This document shows, one piece after another, positions 46,001-56,900 of a DNA stretch of 64,000 bases. The stretch is from Rhyacophila brunnea (taxonomy: Eukaryota > Arthropoda > Insecta > Trichoptera > Rhyacophilidae): contig JAGYXB010000083.1 in assembly GCA_022495005.1 (NCBI GenBank), positions 124,001 through 188,000 of the forward strand, given 5' to 3'. The translations under genes and the position numbers were made by a program. The first letter of the stretch is position 1; the number at the start of each line of letters is the position of its first letter. Below the pieces are notes generated by a model that had not been told where the DNA came from, ran no database searches, and saw only the letters and a program-made list of their open reading frames with translations.

Positions 46001-46301
46001 AGGTTAGTAAGATGTATCCCAGAACGTCAGATGACATTTAACTACTCAACCATGACTGACTATAGACGAGACGATTTGTAATATGCCGCATTGTTAAATA
46101 AAAAATTCCTACTTATAATATGTTATGTATAGCCATTTCAATAATAATGTAGGCAATGCAATTACCACTTACCCTAATGTCAACAATATCGCCGACTTTG
46201 TATATTTTCATATACGTAGAAAGGGGGATCACTCCATGGGAGCGGAATTTGCGGGAGAACAAGTCCCTTGTACCGCGACGATAACCTTTGGAGTTCGTCA
46301 T
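43054..46301 (-). CDS. RpL21: 60S ribosomal protein L21, two coding exons
   Basis: Ribosomal protein eL21 of the large subunit. Exon 1 46301-46173 ([22 protein letters not shown], then [20 protein letters not shown]; donor GTAAGT) joins exon 2 43404-43054 in phase 0 (acceptor [46 protein letters not shown], ending PIPYECIA and TAA). Total 159 residues, the family length. The 2.77-kb intron holds a LINE fragment (43745-44060), a MITE-like end (44873) and a recent SINE (45155-45349). Upstream of the ATG, TTTTCTTTCAG at about 46320-46310 looks like an acceptor, so a non-coding first exon probably lies beyond 46320. Confidence 0.95.
43745..44060 (+). pseudogene. LINE C-terminal fragment in RpL21 intron
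   Basis: Reads [15 protein letters not shown], and after shifts [20 protein letters not shown] then [13 protein letters not shown], the (W.GHV.RM....PK....G...GKR..GRP) block of LINE RT C-termini. Frames are broken. Confidence 0.7.
44873..44990. repeat. MITE end, CAGTGTTGCCAAC family, partial
   Basis: Starts CAGTGTTGCCAACCG and ACTATAATTATAGTAC, as in the element at 49416-49616, followed by two copies of TACTATTAAAAAAGTA. The other end was not found in the RpL21 intron. Confidence 0.5.
45155..45349 (+). mobile_element. Recent tRNA-Gly-like SINE with 16-bp target duplications
   Basis: A head of about 75 bases resembles a tRNA-Gly(TCC): GTGGTGCAGTGTGTAAGG (A box), GCCTTCCACCC (anticodon region), GGGTTCGATTCCCGG (B box). 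A unique body and an A-run follow. The 16-base sequence AATCTATATAATATAA occurs exactly at 45139-45154 and 45350-45365, a perfect target-site duplication, so the copy inserted recently by LINE machinery. It lies in the RpL21 intron on the opposite strand to the gene. Confidence 0.92.
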
Positions 46302-46343
46302 TTTGAATTCTGAAAGAAAACGTCAAGCATAAGTACACCAATA

Positions 46344-46598
46344 ATGGCGACACGTGGTAACGACAGTACAAAAATAAGGTATAAAAGACTATTAATGGTA
46401 GATTTAAAATATGTGTGCGCAGATACACAGTGTCGATGTAATAAAATAATGTCCCCAAAATACTATCACACGAAACTAATAATTAATTATCACAAAAAAC
46501 ATTTTAAACTTCAACATGACACCCACCTAGCAAAAGAGCTTAGAAGAAGAGGTTATAAAACGGAAACCATAGATAATATACGTAACGGAAACGGATAA
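46344..46598 (+). CDS. 84-codon open frame divergent from RpL21, hypothetical
   Basis: Begins 43 bases from the RpL21 start codon on the other strand. It reads MATRGNDSTKIRYKRLLMVD then VCADTQCRCNKIM and HLAKELRRRGYKTETID. It is basic, with three Cys in a short CADTQCRC stretch. No family recognised. It would overlap the RpL21 5' leader and promoter, which argues against a real gene; it may be chance or a transposon remnant (IRNGNG end). Confidence 0.2.
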   Translation: MATRGNDSTKIRYKRLLMVDLKYVCADTQCRCNKIMSPKYYHTKLIINYHKKHFKLQHDTHLAKELRRRGYKTETIDNIRNGNG

Positions 46599-46921
46599 TT
46601 TAAATCAGTGTTGCCATCTTTTCTACAACCTAATTCAGAACAAATGAATACAATAATTATAAAAAAGGGAAAGCCAGTCGCCATGCACCAAGAATTTGAA
46701 GCAGTGTTAGATTTATTACCTTATAATGACCAGGCCATAAAACACAAAATACACAAAGCGCGCCGAGTGTCTTCTATAATTATTATCTTGCAATGTCGTT
46801 TACATCACAAATTTTAATTTACCTACCTACCTACAATGATACAGATAATAAATGTAACTTTACTATTGAAAATAACATAGACAATATTCTTTTGGAAGTC
46901 AGAGTTAACAAGTTTATCATA

Positions 46922-47912
46922 GGTTCGTATCTTTCAACCTGAACGAAACAAATCAAACTAAACCATAGACAATATACGTACAAATTGTATGAGTAGAAAG
47001 TAGACCGGAAATGGTTTGAGATTTGACGTTTGGTTCAGTGTATCATTGAAAATCAAACCGTTCTCGGACCATCAGAAATGGTTTGACATGAAACGTCAAA
47101 CCAATTCGTACGATCCATAGACTAATGGCAATTTGTCAAAGTGTTGATAAGCATTATTCGGCATTTATATATCGTGAGGTGTTAGACATTTACACCATAT
47201 GAGTTCACTTGAATTATGTATATTATAGATTAATAATCAATACATATTATTCATAAGTAACCATACGCGAACGTATTACATACGTCTTATTATCTCAAAA
47301 TCCTGCCATATTTTCTATGCAAAGAGCTCGATTTAATATCATTACTATAATTATTATGTCAGACCAAGAATTTACTTTCATTTTATTTATATTTTGTAAC
47401 GGAGACAACGGTAACAAACTGTGTTAAATCAACCCGGAATGTTCTTTATATTACCTAACGAATTTTATCAATTTAATATGTTCGATTGTCGTCTAAGTCA
47501 CAATATGGTCACAATACCATACTGTCGACATGAACAAGTGGTCAATTAGTATGAAAAGCTTTAATCAAAAGTAATTTTTAAAAACTCGTCATACCTATAA
47601 ATCTTTTGAATTAACTAAATGGCTACCTATTCATGAAACATTCTTTATATTTTGTAGATTTAAAATGAATGAATACGACAGTTTGTTAAATTTGTATTAT
47701 TGTAGACCACGATAGGAGGTTAGAATTTCATAACAAGTTGACGTTTCAATAAATATGTTTCTGTTTTAGAGACTAATATGTCATGAATTAATTTTAAATA
47801 CTGGCTATACTAATTAGTTGTCAGAAAAGCGTTTCCGTGGACATTCTACCAAACGGTTCCAAATCAAATGGTGCCATTTGATTCGTTCAATTCAGGTTCA
47901 ATGATACGAACC
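46922..47912. mobile_element. 991-bp TIR element with 5-bp duplication
   Basis: The left end GGTTCGTATCTTTCAACCTG and the right end read in reverse, GGTTCGTATCATTGAACCTG, are inverted repeats. TCATA flanks both sides (46917-46921, 47913-47917). The left 130 bases (with CGTACAAATTGTATGAGTA and GGTTTGAGATTTGACG) recur at 48834-48950. No coding capacity seen; superfamily unknown. Confidence 0.75.
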
Positions 47913-47970
47913 TCATATTTCTCCACAAATCAGTGCTGCCATACTTTTGCCACCGAAGTATATTGTAGCG

Positions 47971-48674
47971 CAGGGGGGAGCAAACTTTTTGGCTGGAGGG
48001 CCAAATTCAAGAATTCAAAATGAGCGGCGGGCCGCAAGTAAAATGCCATTTTTAGATATACACTATTTAGTATCACGAAAAATGAACATTACAAAAAAAA
48101 TAATGAGAAAAATGAAACTGTTGTACATTTTTTAACATTTTTTTTTAAATTCAGGTGGTAATTTTGTAGTTGATATTCTCAAACTGCTTGTAAATGGGCA
48201 TCGGAGATATTTGAACGTAAAGAATTTTTATTGAGGTTCATGATCAAAAATGATTGTTCACATATAGGTTGATCCAAAAATAACGAACATTTTTCTTGCA
48301 TAATCTTTAAGTTGGTCGAATTTGTCTGAATTTGGAGATTTCTTCACGACGATGCAATTCTCTTAAATCAGTGTCACACTGCAGATCAATAATCTCAAGT
48401 TGTAGCTCTGTCAGCACACTGTCAATATCTATTGAAATCGATGTTCAACGTAGAAAATAGTGGTTACATAGTATGAGACGAGACGCAAGGAAGACGTACT
48501 GAGATAATACATTTAGGAAACAACAAATTCTTCAAATTTTAATCTATTGTCAATATTTTTTAAAAAATTATAAAAAAATTATTCGTAATAAGAAGTACAA
48601 TTAATGATGGTGGGCCACAAAAAAATACCCGGCGTATATATAAAAATACATGGGCCGCAGTTTGCCCCCCCCTG
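47971..48674 (-). mobile_element. 704-bp hAT element with perfect 8-bp duplications
   Basis: The ends CAGGGGGGAGCAAACTTTTT and, at the right, GGGCCGCAGTTTGCCCCCCC then CTG, are inverted. TTGTAGCG is exactly duplicated (47963-47970 and 48675-48682), the 8-bp signature of hAT. On the - strand between about 48440 and 48150 lies a remnant of a hAT transposase C-terminus: LQLEIIDLQCDTDLREL, CEQSFLIMNLNKNSLRS and DAHLQAV, the dimerisation block seen in GTF2IRD2/ZBED-related proteins. It is an internally deleted derivative. Confidence 0.92.
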
Positions 48675-48833
48675 TTGTAGCGCGTATGTTTGAAAATAGG
48701 TTTTATGTTTCTCAGAATAAAAAAAATGCTAGATTTTTTTGAAAAGAAATTTAAAATTGTTGCATTTACTTAGTATCATTTGGCGTATTTTTAATATATA
48801 AATTAAATCTTTAAGATTTTTATACTAATATTA

Positions 48834-48950
48834 GGTTCGTTTCATTCAACATGATTCAAACAAAACAATATACGTACAAATTGTATGAGTAAAATATACA
48901 CCGGAAATGGTTTGAGATTTGACGTTTGGTTCAGTGTATCATTCAGTGCT
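48834..48950 (+). repeat. Partial copy of the 46922 element end
   Basis: GGTTCGTTTCATTCAAC and ACGTACAAATTGTATGAG, then GGTTTGAGATTTGACGTTTG match 46922-47045 in the same direction. The copy stops after the shared GTGTATCATT. Confidence 0.75.
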
Positions 48951-49174
48951 CGAAATGGAAAAGTTAACGAACCGGAGCGCTAGACAATTTCTTGAAGATA
49001 TTAACATTACTTGTAATTATCAAATTGCATATAAATTAATCAGACCGTCAAATTATTTTTCCACGAGGCAGAGCGATAATTTTACCGATTTCACGAACCA
49101 GAACGGAACCTGACAAAAAATACAGCCCTGTTAAACTTTGTATGTTAATTAATACATTTTGTTTCCAACCAGTT

Positions 49175-49293
49175 TTTTAATGGAAACATATTTCCGTTAT
49201 TACTAAGTTTAGGTAGCTATTTCTATATACCTAATGATCGAATTGCCGCCCCCAAGCGACGCTTAATCTGGCTACCCCCACGGGACGTTACTG
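49175..49293 (+). repeat. Dispersed repeat family R1, 3' part
   Basis: TTTCCGTTATTACTAAG, GTTTAGGTAGCTAT, GCCGCCCCCAAGCGACGC and CCCACGGGACGTTACTG match 19632-19760. Only the right-hand part of the family is present here. Confidence 0.7.
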
Positions 49294-49415
49294 TGTCCAT
49301 TCAACATGGTCCCGGCGAATATAACTATGCAATAGTACACCATTTAACTATGAATATGTGCAGAGATTTCTTTTCAAGTTTCACAGAATTAGACAGGGTT
49401 AATGTCGTACAGTGA

Positions 49416-49616
49416 TGCCAACCGTACTATAATTATAGTACAATACTATAATTTTATTTCCGCGAAAAATGTTAAATACTATAATTTTACGTCAAATATA
49501 CCAAAATACTATAATTTTAAAGGATTCTAGATGAAAATTGTTCCTGTACTACATATTTTTCAGAAATACTATAACTTTTACGCCTTTGTACTATAATCAG
49601 CATAGAAAAAGATGGC
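49416..49616. mobile_element. 200-bp MITE, CAGTGTTGCC family
   Basis: Left AGTGATGCCAACCGTACTAT and right, in reverse, CAGTGTTGCCATCTTTTTC are imperfect inverted ends. Inside, ATACTATAATTTTA recurs near 49443, 49474 and 49505 with a variant at 49566, at a spacing of about 31 bases for the first three. Relatives of the end occur at 44873 and 46604. Confidence 0.65.
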
Positions 49617-49623
49617 AACACTG

Positions 49624-49750
49624 ATGTCATAATTGTTGACTGCACTTACATCCAAGCTGATTGCATCACTTTTTCTCGCTTGGAGCCACTCCGTTGTCAT
49701 GTTTTGTGCGAAAACTATAGAACCTCACGGAAATATGGTATGTTTAAGGT
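49624..49750 (+). repeat. Dispersed repeat family R3, copy 1
   Basis: Shares GACTGCACTTACATCCAAGC, GATTGCATC, ATGTTTTGTGCGAAAACTAT and ATATGGTATGTTTA with copies at 54390-54500 and 55536-55670, all in the same direction. Confidence 0.7.
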
Positions 49751-50579
49751 ATATCCATTCATTTTCGCATTTTATAATTATTCAGTATAGTAAATAATAA
49801 GTTGTTTTTCATAAAACTTTTATTCATTTTGATATGGCTATATAAACACTCATACAATAATAGAAAACAGGCTGCCAGTTTCAAAAAAATATACTCAGTA
49901 AGGCAGCAAATAGACAATAAAACAAAAATAATAAACGGTCGTAAGTTATAAATAAAATAGTTGCTTACAATGTCAACATTGCCACTAGTTACATACACCA
50001 AAACCATCTGGAAGTTAAAATCATTAAATTATTGAAAATCAAATATTACATTTATTAAGTTTGCCAAACATTCTATGTAGTATGTAGTAATTTATTTTTA
50101 GTGATAATTGTTATAGTTTCACAATTAAAATGGAAATTCCAACATTTGGAAGAGAAACTCAATTTTAAAATTAAGTAATATTTTAGGCTGAACTTGTGAC
50201 GTGAACATATTTTTGATGATTGATGATTATTTTGTTAGCAATCTCAATAGGAAAGTTATGGTTAAAGTGAATATTAATTAGCAGGAGAGCAATCTATATA
50301 ATTACCATATGATTTAAATTTCTAACCATTGTAAACGATCTAGTCGTCAAATTTTATTTTCTATCACTGGTCAAATATATTACGTTACAGTTAAATAGTG
50401 TATTTATAAAAATAATATAATATGGAGATGAAATATGAGATCGAAATGCAAAGGTCCTTTTTTACATTTATTTATGGGTAAAGTTACCTATTTAGACATT
50501 ATTCGAGATTCGAGTCACTTGGTAAATATTTTCCAAAGTATTTCTACGTTAAATACCTATAAACACTGACTAAACATGT

Positions 50580-50940
50580 TCAACTTTAAAGTGTTCAAAC
50601 GATGCGTGCTGCCAGCGCTAACGTAAAAGCATGTGAAACGCGGACCCTTTATGTGATAGAAATCCAAAAATGAATAGTGCAATATTATACAGAAAGGTGC
50701 TCAGGAATACTGCGATAAGACCACAAAAGAAACCAATAGATAAAATATGGTAAACAAGAGTATGCGATATAATAGAGGTTGTCAAGTCAAGCTGATGAAA
50801 TGACAACAGGCTGGAATGTCGCTCGTTGAGTGGAAAACTGCTGGAATAATACAGTCATACATACTAGGGACCAAGAAGTGTTAGAAAAGCACAGGGAGGC
50901 TTTCATCTAACAGTGGAGCAAACCCGACTAAAGTAACCTA
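50580..50940 (+). pseudogene. LINE C-terminal fragment
   Basis: Reads FKVFKRCVLPALT at the start and HTRDQEVLEKHREAFI then QQWSKPD at the end in shifting frames, typical of the C-terminal region of RT LINEs (K.FN.C.LP.LTYG...; ..W...RE.Y..QW). Many lesions. Confidence 0.7.
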
Positions 50941-52260
50941 TAAACATAATGAAATGGATAATTGAAATTCAGAGGACATGTTAACTTCTGTGGCTCAATA
51001 ATAAACATTATTGTCTGTATAAATTATATAACCTAACCATTTAGCACTGCGCATTTGGATGAATTATTTCCACAATAAACATACATACTTGAGACGGTAA
51101 TCTGTACTGCATTGTCTAGAAATTATTCATTCGCATTTTGATTTCAAGGTTGCAAATGTGGACATAATATCAGAGACTAGGTATCTATTAATATTCTTAT
51201 GAATGACATTAGGTATAAAACCGTACAATAACTTACTATTTTATAGTTAATTTCATTGCGTATTTATTTGAGTATTACAAAAGTGATTTCATCATTATGG
51301 GGACTGCGAATTTCTTCATTACTGTGGCCAATGTAGAAGTTGATAAACCAGCGTACCCAATTTTACCTTATGGGTAATTTACACAAATACATAACCTAAA
51401 AATCAGAAACAGTGAATTCATTGACAACATTGATTTTTTGGATTACAATAACAAAAAATCTTTTTTAGTACATAATTATGTACCAACAAGATTTTGTTTC
51501 AAAAAAGATAATCGTCATGCATCATGTACTAATAATTAATAATATTTATACTGACCACAATATAATAGCTATCATTATTATCCAGCTACAAATTTTTTTT
51601 AGATATAGATAATTTATTTACAATCAAAAGAATGTGTTATACACGATTATAGGAAGTTTATATGTATGTACGTTATAATGCTCGAAGAATTCCCATGGTA
51701 TTCATAATTTATAATGAACAAAACTCATTGTGGAACATGTGGGTATGACGCCTGTATCACAATTTATTGTAATCAGATGAATTATTAATATAATTATTTT
51801 ATTCATTTGTTTTCTTTATATTATTTTAATGACATAGTGAACCCCTGAATAATTTCTTACTTACGAATTAGTGATTGGTATATTTACACGTGAAACCTAC
51901 ATCATGAAACATTTTATAAACTGACAATGGATGTATCATATAAATATTTAATGTATTACAACATTTATCACATAGAAATTGGCGGTGGAAATGATCGGTT
52001 TTCCATTGATTCAAGTATGAGATTACTTTTAGTAAGTCATAACACAGCACGCCTCTTGTGAATTAATTCTTTACAGTTTATACCATAACCCGTATACATA
52101 ATATACACTGAAAACAAAGAAAGAGAAAATATTTTGGCATATCTGACATGGTTGGGAAGAGTCTTGGGCCTAGGCGCATCTCTCGCATGGAAGATAGGTG
52201 AACTCTTGAAAGGCATTCTGCGACATCACACAAAGAAATTCATCAAACCTTATACCTCAT
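50941..52260. other. Unassigned AT-rich stretch
   Basis: No exon or paired repeat recognised. Short open frames only. Confidence 0.4.
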
Positions 52261-52264
52261 AATA

Positions 52265-53106
52265 GCGGCTTTTACACGCACATTCTTTACAGCATGGTTA
52301 GGAGCGTATGCGCCAGAACCCGGTATTGAGCGCGTGATATCACGTGTGTCAGATGTCTGCTGCTAAAATTTACATCTCAACTATATCCTGCGTGATAGTA
52401 CAACGTTTTGAGCGGCGCGCTCCGGGATTAAGCGTCTACAGGCATATCGCGCGTTCATTACTGCGTTTATACAACTTTTATACAAGTACACGCTTGATTT
52501 GTATATTATAATGGATATACAAAGAAGAAAATATTATACTAGCTGTAGCTTGTGCAGGCGCAAGTATAAGTTTAAGTCAGAATAACAAAAAACGAAAAGT
52601 CTGGGTTAAAGACTATAGACGGCGTTTTGGTCACCAACCCTTTATTCGTGAATTACGTCAAAACTATCCTGATGATTTAAAAAATTATTTGAATGAACAG
52701 GTCATCATTTGATTTATTACTAAATAAAGTGAAAATCAAAATTACAAAACAAGATACTCTTATGAGAAAAAGCATCCCCTCTCTTTGAAGGAATTAATTA
52801 TTTTTGCATACACATCGCGTAAATTTTTATTTTTATATGCCGACGATTTGATTCTCCACAAACATGGGAATGTTTTATACAACATGTCCATAAGGTCTGT
52901 AATAAATTGTTGAGAGAAATTGCGAACGTCCATTGTGACGAAACGTGGTAAAAAATGTTAAAAACGATTTGACGTACGGCACGCGTGAAAGATTGGATGC
53001 GACTAACCTTACTCTTTCCGCTGTTTTCTACGCAATGATCAGACACATGATCATTCCCGCGCACACTACGCTTTCACGCAGGAAACATTGTACGTCTGCA
53101 GGGCGC
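52265..53106 (+). mobile_element. PIF/Harbinger element remnant
   Basis: The left end GCGGCTTTTACACGCACATT and the right end in reverse GCGCCCTGCAGACGTACAAT are imperfect inverted repeats (about 50 bases). TAATA flanks both sides (52260-52264 and 53107-53111), containing the TAA expected for Harbinger. Inside, 52521-52712 reads AVACAGASISLSQNNKKRKV and VKDYRRRFGHQPFIRELRQN then YPDDLKNYLN, resembling the N-terminus of Harbinger transposases (HARBI1-like). The catalytic part is gone. Confidence 0.7.
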
Positions 53107-53937
53107 TAATAAGTTATATTATGCATTTGTGAATTGTATAGGATTTGTATATATTCCAGACCATCTTTTTACATTTTCGAGTTATGACAATACGCAATAG
53201 ATTTGCCAAAATATTTACTTGACCGTTTATTTATTACAATAATGTATTCCAGAATACTAATTAAAGATTACATACATAGATGACTATGACTACCTGTCTT
53301 ATTATAACGATTTGGTATAGTTCAATGTACTAGTCATGTAAAATTGAATATCATCAGATATTTTCAACTAAATCTTCTAATGTATGTGTTTACTAACCGT
53401 TTGTTTAGGTTATAAAGATCTATTGTTTCAGATGGGAAGATTGATTAATACTTGATGGTATTTTCATATTAAATATTAAAAATTATTATATCAATTTCCA
53501 CAAATCCTATTACATAAAATACGATAATTATATAAATGTTACATGTTTTTTGTTTAATATCTATCTCATAAATTAATGTGCTTTCTAGAATAGCAAGTAA
53601 TAGAGGTAAATTTTGCACTACTTACGTTATCAAGCATCTTAATAATAATCGTTAAATAATAAAATAAGAACTTGAAGGATATTACATGGCAGTAAAGCAA
53701 AATCAACATGTCTGTCCATACTTTCAAGTAATAAATCCAAATTGCTTTGATGACACTCTGATCACACCCGCCATATCTAATATTTAACACGTTCACCGGG
53801 AGAGTTAAAAACTTGTCAAATGGCAGGACACTGCCACTGCGACAAGTGACCGATGTATTCGTAGTGACAGGTTTAAACGGCTCCACAGAGAGAGGGTGAC
53901 CGTTTGCGGTTTGGATTGTCACTCAGACAGGCTGATG

Positions 53938-56900
53938 CTAAGCTTTCCGCTGCGCTGGCGGGACGTACATGGGCTGGTGGAACCTTCCGCCGCGGCTGCC
54001 GTTCTCACTCCTCCCCATGGGAGGTCCGTCTCTGCCCAAAGGGCGACCTGTTGCCGAAAAAATGGTTTTAATTCAGTCTTTAAATGTGAATTACTTACAT
54101 GAATAGGTTCAACCAACTGATTATTATTATAAACTAAGCATGAGGAATACAATTAAATGGAAACATTGCTGGTATGAGAAAAAATCAAAAGCTTTTTGTA
54201 CCTATTGTTTTTCATGAAAATTTAATTTTAGTTTTCAACCTAATCCAAGTAGTTACCTATCAAATAATGTACAACGGTTATTTAAAAAGCCATGTCTTAT
54301 AATGGAACAACAAAATTGCGCAGATTACAGTTTCTTCTACTGCGCACGAATTACATACGGTAAATTTAATTACTGTCACCGTTATTATCTCTGACTGCTC
54401 TTACATGAAGCCTATTGCATTGTTTTCTCTCGCCTAACTACATCATATTTTCTGTCAAAACAATCAAACTTCACGCTTATGGTATGTTTATATGTAACAA
54501 TATATCATAAGATCGCATTGAAAATAAATACAGTAATCATGTCTTTGTTGTCCATAATGTTTATTCTATGCGTAATTGATGTGGTGCAAGGACCAATGGG
54601 GTGAGCAAATGGCCAACAACTATTTATTAACGAAGGATTGAACATGGTAATTTAGTTTTTTTAACATTTGTAATTTTACAAATGATTGCATACAATCATC
54701 GTACTGCATTTGAAGGTTCTGGAAACAAAAATGGCATTTTCTATTTTTGCAACAAAAATGTATAATAATTTCTTTCATATAATATGTATATTATGTTCTA
54801 AATAAAGTATTCTAAAATGTTGTATGTACACTAATGAAAAATAACATTTTAGTTTTTGTTAGCATAATAGTTTTTTCAGAAGTTACCTATACCTATATTT
54901 ATATTGACTTACCAACATATTTTTGTTTTGTTATTTTGTTCAATACGCCTGCCAAATTAAAATATATGTATATAATAAAAGAAATATGATTGTTGCAAAA
55001 TCAAAATGATTGGATGAGCAGTTGTATGACAATGCCTGCTACACAATCATCGCAGAAGTAAAATCATTACCATTCGATAAGATTGATACAATTTTGTTAA
55101 TCATACGGAAAAAGTGAAATTTACTGTTGTCTAATTGTAATAATTATAATAGCCAATTCACTCGAAGTATAAATATATTAAATCTATGCTTGCACTCGAA
55201 AAAGAAAACATTCTAAAAAGAACAGAGATAGGAAGGAAAACACAAAAAAATTCAATGTAGACGAAAAATCTAGATTCAAAAATCATATAATTATATGCAT
55301 TTTTACAGTCGTACATTCGCATCATACGGGTATTTCGCGGCTAGTGTACAGTCTACGTATGTTCATTTACATATTTTTTTCATTACCTATTTCAATATGT
55401 ACTATTATTCTTATGATTTGGCAATATTGTAAAACAGAATTACATATTTGCTCCTTGTGTATCTCAATTTTTTACAGTGGAATCATTTAATTATGAATGA
55501 TCCAATTTCTCGTGCACAGGGACTAATGCGATCATTGTAATGGTTGCAATTGTCGATTGTAGTTACATCGAGCCTATTGCATCGCTCTCTTTCACTCGGC
55601 ACCCCTCCGACTATCTTGTTTTGTGCCAAAACTATTGAACCTCGCGGCAATGTGGTATGTTTATAATATAATAGGAGTTTTTTCAGAGAATATAATCACA
55701 AAGACAGAGCTTCACTAGTTGATTTTGTGTTATCAAATTACTGAACAAAAATTTATTAAAATCGAACAAATTTAACCTTGGTTGTTTCGTGACCAATTTG
55801 GAGGATAACAATCCGTTCTCAGGACTTCTTCGTGATTACCGTAGGCGAGGAATCGAACGACTACGGTTCTGTTGGAAATCCCAGTGATCTCTGCATCATA
55901 ATACTGAAAGAAACACACAACATAAGCCACAGGAGTGAGAGACAGTGATTTGACCATCCGTACATAATGCAATGTATATGTTACACCGAATGTGCGAAAT
56001 TGACTATTACATGAAATGGGCAAAATTTTGGCTAATTCATGTAATAGTCAAGCCTGTTGCCTTATTCATGAATTAGGTAATTTTTCTGCTGAGTACATGA
56101 ATTCGCCAGGGTATGGAATTCTTGAACTGTCAACATGACAGAAGAAAAAGTAAATTTAATACGGATGGTTTTATTAGTTATAATTGGACATAATATAATA
56201 TTATTATTATTAGGTTAGGATAGGTTAGGTTTTGTAATTCTGAATTAAATTATTCAACTGAATGTCCATTTTGAGGTTAGCTATCAAGTGTCAACAAACT
56301 ATCACAAACATTCAATCGACCATTGCACAATTGATACCCAAGCACGAATCAAATCGCGAAAATACTTTTCAATAAAATTCTTCCGTTATCATATTATAGT
56401 TCTAGAATTTTTTGCGCATAGTAAATGGATATGAACGTCATTGTAGTTATTAATTGGTATATTTTTATATTAGGTATAATCAATGACATTTGACACATTT
56501 GTTTAGTTGCAAAAAACACCACGGAGCGCGATCATCTATTTTGACCATAGATAATATAAATGTACATTTTGACCAATCCATGAGCATTTGATACATTTAG
56601 TTTAGTTGCAAAAAATACCACCGTAGCGCTACTATCTAATTTGTCCAAGACATGAAGTAGGCAGAAAAATTACTGCCGATTTCACGCACTCTCCAGATAT
56701 TTTGTCTAATTCATGAATAAGGCAACGGGCTTGCATTTTTCATGATTTAGGCAAAATTTTGCCCATTTCATGTAATATTCAATTTCACACATTCGGCGTA
56801 ACATATATATTATATAAATTGCATAGTACATTATGTATATTGTTGAGATTAAAAATATTTTTATCATTGAGAAAAATATGCCAGATGTGGTAAAAAAAAG

